In this document: positions 60,105 through 64,000 of the stretch, one piece after another | Position numbering within the stretch: position 1 is the stretch's first letter | How the letters are laid out: each line of letters opens with the position of its first letter | Assembly: GCA_029339505.1 (NCBI GenBank) | Contig: JAQISU010000179.1 | Location: 9,690,501-9,754,500 of the forward strand | Source of the DNA: Unio delphinus | Taxonomy: Eukaryota > Mollusca > Bivalvia > Unionida > Unionidae | Direction: 5' to 3' | DNA: 64,000 bases | Notes under the pieces: generated by a model | Database searches by the model: none | What the model saw: the letters and a program-made list of their open reading frames with translations, nothing else | What the model was told of the DNA's origin: nothing | Made by a program: the position numbers and the translations under genes

Positions 60105-60990
60105 GAAAATCTATATAATTTCTAATGGCCATCTTGTAAATATTTATATGCCTTATGGCCATCTTGAAAATCTATATATGTCTTATGGCCATCTTGTAAA
60201 TATTTATATGCCTTATGGCCATCTTGTAAATATTTATATGCCTTATGGCCATCTTGTAAATATTTATATGCCTTATGGCCATCTTGAAAATCTATATATG
60301 TCGTATGGTCATTTTGAAATTATTTATATGTCTTATGGTCATTTTGAAATTATTTATATGCTTTATGGCCATTTTGGAAATCTATATATTCCTTGTGGCC
60401 ATTTTGAAATTATTTATATGCCTTATGGCCATTTTGAAAATCTATATATTCCTTATGGCCATTTTGAAATTATTTATATGCCTTATGGCCATTTTGAAAA
60501 TCTATATATGCCTTATGGCCATCTTGAAAATCTATATATGTAGTATGGTCATTTTGAAATTATTTATATGCCTTATGGCCATTTTTAAATTATTTATATT
60601 CCTTATGGCCATTTTGAAAATCTATATATGCCTTATGGCCATTTTGAAATTATTTATATTCCTTATGGCCATTTTGAAAATCTATATATGCCTTATGGCC
60701 ATTTTGAAATTATTTATATGCCTTATGGCCATTTTGAAATTATTTATATGCCTTATGGCCATTATGAAATTATTTATATGCCTTATGGCCATCTTGAAAA
60801 TCTATATATGCCTATGGCCATTATGAAATTATTTATATGCCTTATGGCCATCTTGAAAATCTATATATACCTATGGCCATTATGAAATAATTTATATGCC
60901 TTATGGCCATTATGAAATAATTTATATGCCTTTTGGTCATCTTGATAATATTTATATGCCATATGGCCATCTAGTAAATACTTACATGGC
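60105..60990. repeat. 30-bp satellite array, about 29 copies, YY1-like site in each unit
   Basis: The unit has CCTTATGGCCATTTTGAAAT followed by TATTTATATG. The core GGCCATCTTG or GGCCATTTTG resembles the vertebrate YY1 site. Two unit types (ending TCTATATATG or TATTTATATG) alternate in blocks. As 30 is a multiple of three, repetitive frames arise, which I regard as artefacts. Confidence 0.95.
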
Positions 60991-60994
60991 TACT

Positions 60995-61225
60995 TCTCTT
61001 TAATGGATTGTCATATTTGAAACTGGTTTCCACCGAAATACTACTGCAGTAATACAATCGGTTCTGAATAAAATTGTGCTCCTCTGCCTCCAAGATTGCA
61101 TCATAGCAGCCATTTTTAATATTTTGTTATCACTATTACTTCTGAAGGGAATTTCACTATTGGACTTCTTACATTATTTAATTGGTCCTGAATGAAATCT
61201 GACCAATGACTTATCCACACTTTAG
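60995..61225. other. No gene seen
   Basis: Spacer sequence. Confidence 0.4.
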
Positions 61226-61227
61226 TA

Positions 61228-61364
61228 CAGTGAAATCTGTCTTAAGAGACCATTGCTTTGAGAGACCCTCATGTACAGATTTATTGATGTCATGAGAGAT
61301 CACCTGCTGTGAGAGACCATTATGTTTTGGTAGAAGTGGTTGTCTTTCAAGTCGGGTTCCACTG
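61228..61364. mobile_element. Tc1/mariner-type MITE with TA target, 137 bp
   Basis: TA at 61226-61227 and 61365-61366 flanks the inverted ends CAGTGAAATCTGTCTTAAGA and CAGTGGAACCCGACTTGAAA (reverse complement of the right end). The interior carries three GAGAGACC-type motifs. A related copy lies at 63820-63978. Confidence 0.78.
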
Positions 61365-61376
61365 TATAGGAGCTTG

Positions 61377-61378
<2 letters not shown>

Positions 61379-61444
<66 letters not shown>
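61379..61444. repeat. (GT)n microsatellite
   Basis: About 65 bp, pure, 14 bp after the MITE. Confidence 0.97.
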
Positions 61445-61449
<5 letters not shown>

Positions 61450-61528
61450 GGAATTTTAATGTAGCTTTAACAATTTCTTCAGTCACAGCACTATGGTCTC
61501 TGCAGTGTACGAGGCAGTTAATAGTGAT

Positions 61529-61785
61529 GTTGTTGTTGTTGTAGGCTTTAATACCGTTTTTCATCACACTATAGGCTATACAACATGATGGCCAGGAATT
61601 TAAAGGCGGAAGAAGAACCTGGGAAAACCCCTGGAAAGAACCACCAATCCATAAGAAGCTACTGGCAAGCTTTCTCACATACCCACATTGGCCAAATCTG
61701 AGACTCGAACCCATGCAGACAGAGGTGAGATGGCAGTGATCTGTAACGAATAGCACTTTAGACCACTCGGCCACTCAGGGCCCTG
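61529..61785 (-). mobile_element. tRNA-derived SINE, family A (full length)
   Basis: On minus: GGGCCCTGAGTGGCCGAGTG, GGGTTCGAGTCTCAGATTTG, GTGAGAAAGCTTGCCAGTAG, CTTCTTCCGCC, and a (CAA)n tail that appears as GTTGTTGTTGTTGT at 61530-61543. Box A and box B are well kept. Confidence 0.9.
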
Positions 61786-62585
61786 CTTCTTTCTTGTAAT
61801 TGAATCTTGTGTTTTACAAGCAATTAATAAATTGATTTTAAAAAATGAACACTTTTTGCATATTAAAATTTAGAGTTATACAAAATTAAGTTGTACTAAA
61901 CCATTGAAGCTTTTCTGTAGGCTTTATATTATTGATTGCTGTTTCAGGAAATATTCTGGCACAATTTAATGTCATGCAATTTGTGTTAAAGAATGTTATG
62001 TTGGGTCTTCTTGACTTATTTTAAATTTGCATTAAATTCAAGGAATATTAATTTGGCTGTTCTAAATGAAATTACCCGCAAGCCATCATTCTCTTTTTAG
62101 GTGTATCTCATGATGGGTGCAATTTTGTTAAAGTTTCTTTGTCTGGCTTCTTCATATTTCATCTAAGTTCTTAAGTTCAAAAGGAACCCCCAAAATACAC
62201 AAGGAACCAATAAAGAAATACAACCAAAACTTGTGAAACCAATTATTGAGAAGAAACACCACATAAAAATGGAGACATTTTCTGCTCAACCATTAAATAG
62301 TGATTTGTAGTTATTACCTTTGTCTGTTTGTCTGCATTTACCATATATACTTAGTTATAAGTCAAATCAAAATGAAACCAGCATAGTGTCTGTTAATTTT
62401 CAGAATGATTTGATTTGCCATTATACCCAGTATTGCCAGTTTTAGGCACTGTTGTGGGGTATCTTTTTTCCATGAACACATTTCTAGTTTAAACCAATTT
62501 TCCTTTTTAAAATTCTTGACATTTTCATTCATTCATGAAACATTCTAATAAAATTTTAGGTGCAGTAATGCCAGCTGCATCTTTA
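61786..62585. other. No gene seen
   Basis: AT-rich, with no motif. Confidence 0.4.
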
Positions 62586-62587
62586 CA

Positions 62588-63060
62588 TGCAATGTGTATT
62601 CCATTCTCAGGCAGTCAAAGTCAAAACCATTGGGCAATGTGTATTCCATTCTCAGGTAAATCAAAGTCAATACCATTACGGGCAATATGCATTCCATTCT
62701 CACGGAAGTAAAAGTCAATACTATTATGGGCAATGTGTATTCCATTCTCAGGCAAGTCAAAGTCAAACCATTATGGGCAATGTGCATTCCAATCTCAGGC
62801 AAGTCAAAGACAAAACCATTATGGGCAATGTGCATTCCAGTCTCAGGCAAGTCAAAGTCAAAACCATTATGGGCAATGTGCATTCCAATCTCAGGCAAGT
62901 CAAAGTCAAAACCATTATGGGCAATGTGCATTCCAATCTCAGGCAAGTCAAAGTCAAAACCATTATGGGCAATGTGCATTCCAATCTCAGGCAAGTCAAA
63001 GTCAAAACCATTATGGGTAATGTGCATTCCAATCTCAGTCAAATCAAAAGTCAATACTAT
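62588..63060. repeat. 48-bp minisatellite, about 10 copies
   Basis: The unit has CAATGTGCATTCCAATCTCA followed by GGCAAGTCAAAGTCAAAACC and ATTATGGG. The right half is nearly uniform, the left half diverged. Open repetitive frames on both strands follow from the unit length. Confidence 0.94.
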
Positions 63061-63064
63061 TGCA

Positions 63065-63653
63065 TTGGTTTGAATGTAACTGGCACTTGCATTGATTGCG
63101 AATGCATAAGGTTTTTTATTTTGCAGTTTAAATGTAGATATATGTGCATGGTCCACATTTGTGCCAGAAATACCCCAAAAGGGGTGGTTTTGTAAATATG
63201 GGGTACATAAAACAGAGTTGCCAAACAAATTGATATTAAGCTGACTCCTTGTTAGTAGGTTTAATGCCAACTTTATCACTTTATTGAACTCTGTTACTTT
63301 TTCTTCCAAGATAAGTTTGATAGAAATGTTAATGAGATTTCCTCTGTTACATTTTCTTCCAAGCTACAATGAATACAAATGTTAAATGGGTGGCTTTTGG
63401 TTTCACACATGTTCTAAACTTGATCAATTACTTACAAGCTTTGTTTACTTTGGGAATCAAATAAATATTTAACATTCTGTATATTGGTTATCAAGTGTTG
63501 TTGAAATTTTGTGTGAATGCCCAATGTCAACAAACTGATTGTAATGACCCTCCCCCCCATTAGTTATCAGTTCAATTGCATTGACACACACACACACAAA
63601 TAAACACACACATACACATACTTTATCAAGTTAACAAACTGCACGCATGCACT

Positions 63654-63655
<2 letters not shown>
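63065..63655. other. No gene seen
   Basis: Contains short CA and C runs. No coding motif. Confidence 0.4.

Positions 63656-63657
<2 letters not shown>

Positions 63658-63719
<62 letters not shown>
63658..63719. repeat. (CA)n microsatellite
   Basis: About 62 bp, pure. Confidence 0.97.
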
Positions 63720-63723
<4 letters not shown>

Positions 63724-63819
63724 TAGTCATTGGGACAAATCAACTGACAGGTCTAAATTTGGGAAACTGTACAAGGCACAAAGCTGTTTACTCAGTAAAG
63801 TGGTTCTAATTTTTAAATG

Positions 63820-63978
63820 CAGTAAAATTTGTATTGAAAAGCCACTGCAGTGAGAGACCAGATTATAAGTATGTAGTGTTTGATTATACAGTGTTATGAT
63901 CTGTCATCAAAGAGCACCTGTCTCAAGATGCCATGATTATTTGGCCAAAGTGGTGGACTTTCAACACCAGATTTAGTG
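63820..63978. mobile_element. Tc1/mariner-type MITE, diverged second copy
   Basis: The right end on minus reads CACTAAATCTGGTGTTGAAA next to a TA at 63979-63980. The left end reads CAGTAAAATTTGTATTGAAA, and an internal CAGTGAGAGACC is shared with the 61228 copy. The left TA has decayed. Confidence 0.6.
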
Positions 63979-64000
63979 TAACAACATTGAAATCCAAACC

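Noticed and set aside
60103..60885. Frames of 146, 183 and 85 residues resembling hydrophobic repeat proteins
   Set aside because: They arise from the 30-bp array, occur in more than one frame, and end where the array loses register.
62545..63309. Frames of 254, 202 and 128 residues at the 48-bp array
   Set aside because: Same artefact of unit length. Several overlapping frames on both strands cannot all be real and none has a domain.

Overview
This is eukaryotic, gene-poor, AT-rich DNA, most likely from a mollusc (perhaps a bivalve). I infer this from two families of tRNA-derived SINEs of a type I associate with molluscs, relics of Polinton/Maverick-like elements, a pogo/Tigger-like element, an L1/Tx1-type LINE and very many satellite-like tandem arrays. 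There are no operons, CRISPR arrays, rRNA genes or intact tRNA genes. I support only two intact protein-coding frames: a GT32-like glycosyltransferase (19563-20621, minus), probably a host gene, and a 440-residue protein (49357-50679, minus) carried by a DNA transposon.

Layout. 1-9.2 kb holds diverged minisatellites, SINEs at 1680, 5282 and 8096, the 3' end of an RTE-like LINE at 3965 and a GC-richer repeat at 8745. 9.7-13.4 kb has a compound microsatellite, then a decayed Polinton/Maverick-like relic (integrase, phospholipase-like and zinc-ribbon pieces on minus, packaging-type ATPase on plus). 13.7-14.9 kb has two short-unit arrays. 15.0-15.9 kb is a solo-LTR-like repeat found four times in the window. 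19.5-20.6 kb is the glycosyltransferase. 22.7-28.4 kb is a degenerate LINE that split an older SINE and made a 16-bp target duplication. 28.5-29.4 kb is a pogo/Tigger remnant ending in a perfect 33-bp hairpin. 36.5-39.1 kb is a second Polinton-like relic, the N-terminal part of a protein-primed type DNA polymerase, cut off by a 37-bp satellite. 45.2-46.2 kb is a fold-back element with arms of about 135 bp. 47.9-63.1 kb is dominated by about ten unrelated tandem arrays (units 17 to 54 bp), with DNA transposons and SINEs between them.

The most notable object is a 2411-bp DNA transposon at 48801-51211. It has terminal inverted repeats beginning TAGGGTGCATCA, a perfect 8-bp target duplication ATACCAGT and one long uninterrupted frame. 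The protein looks to me like the N- and C-terminal parts of an uncharacterised invertebrate protein family without its central, presumably catalytic, region. That would make it an internally deleted derivative that still encodes a protein, comparable in principle to the KP repressor form of the P element.

The genes do not form a pathway. The window records repeated insertion: LINE into SINE, SINE into minisatellite, hAT-type MITE into LTR-like repeat, with microsatellites growing inside old coding sequence. Family names come from recognising motifs by eye, without database searches.
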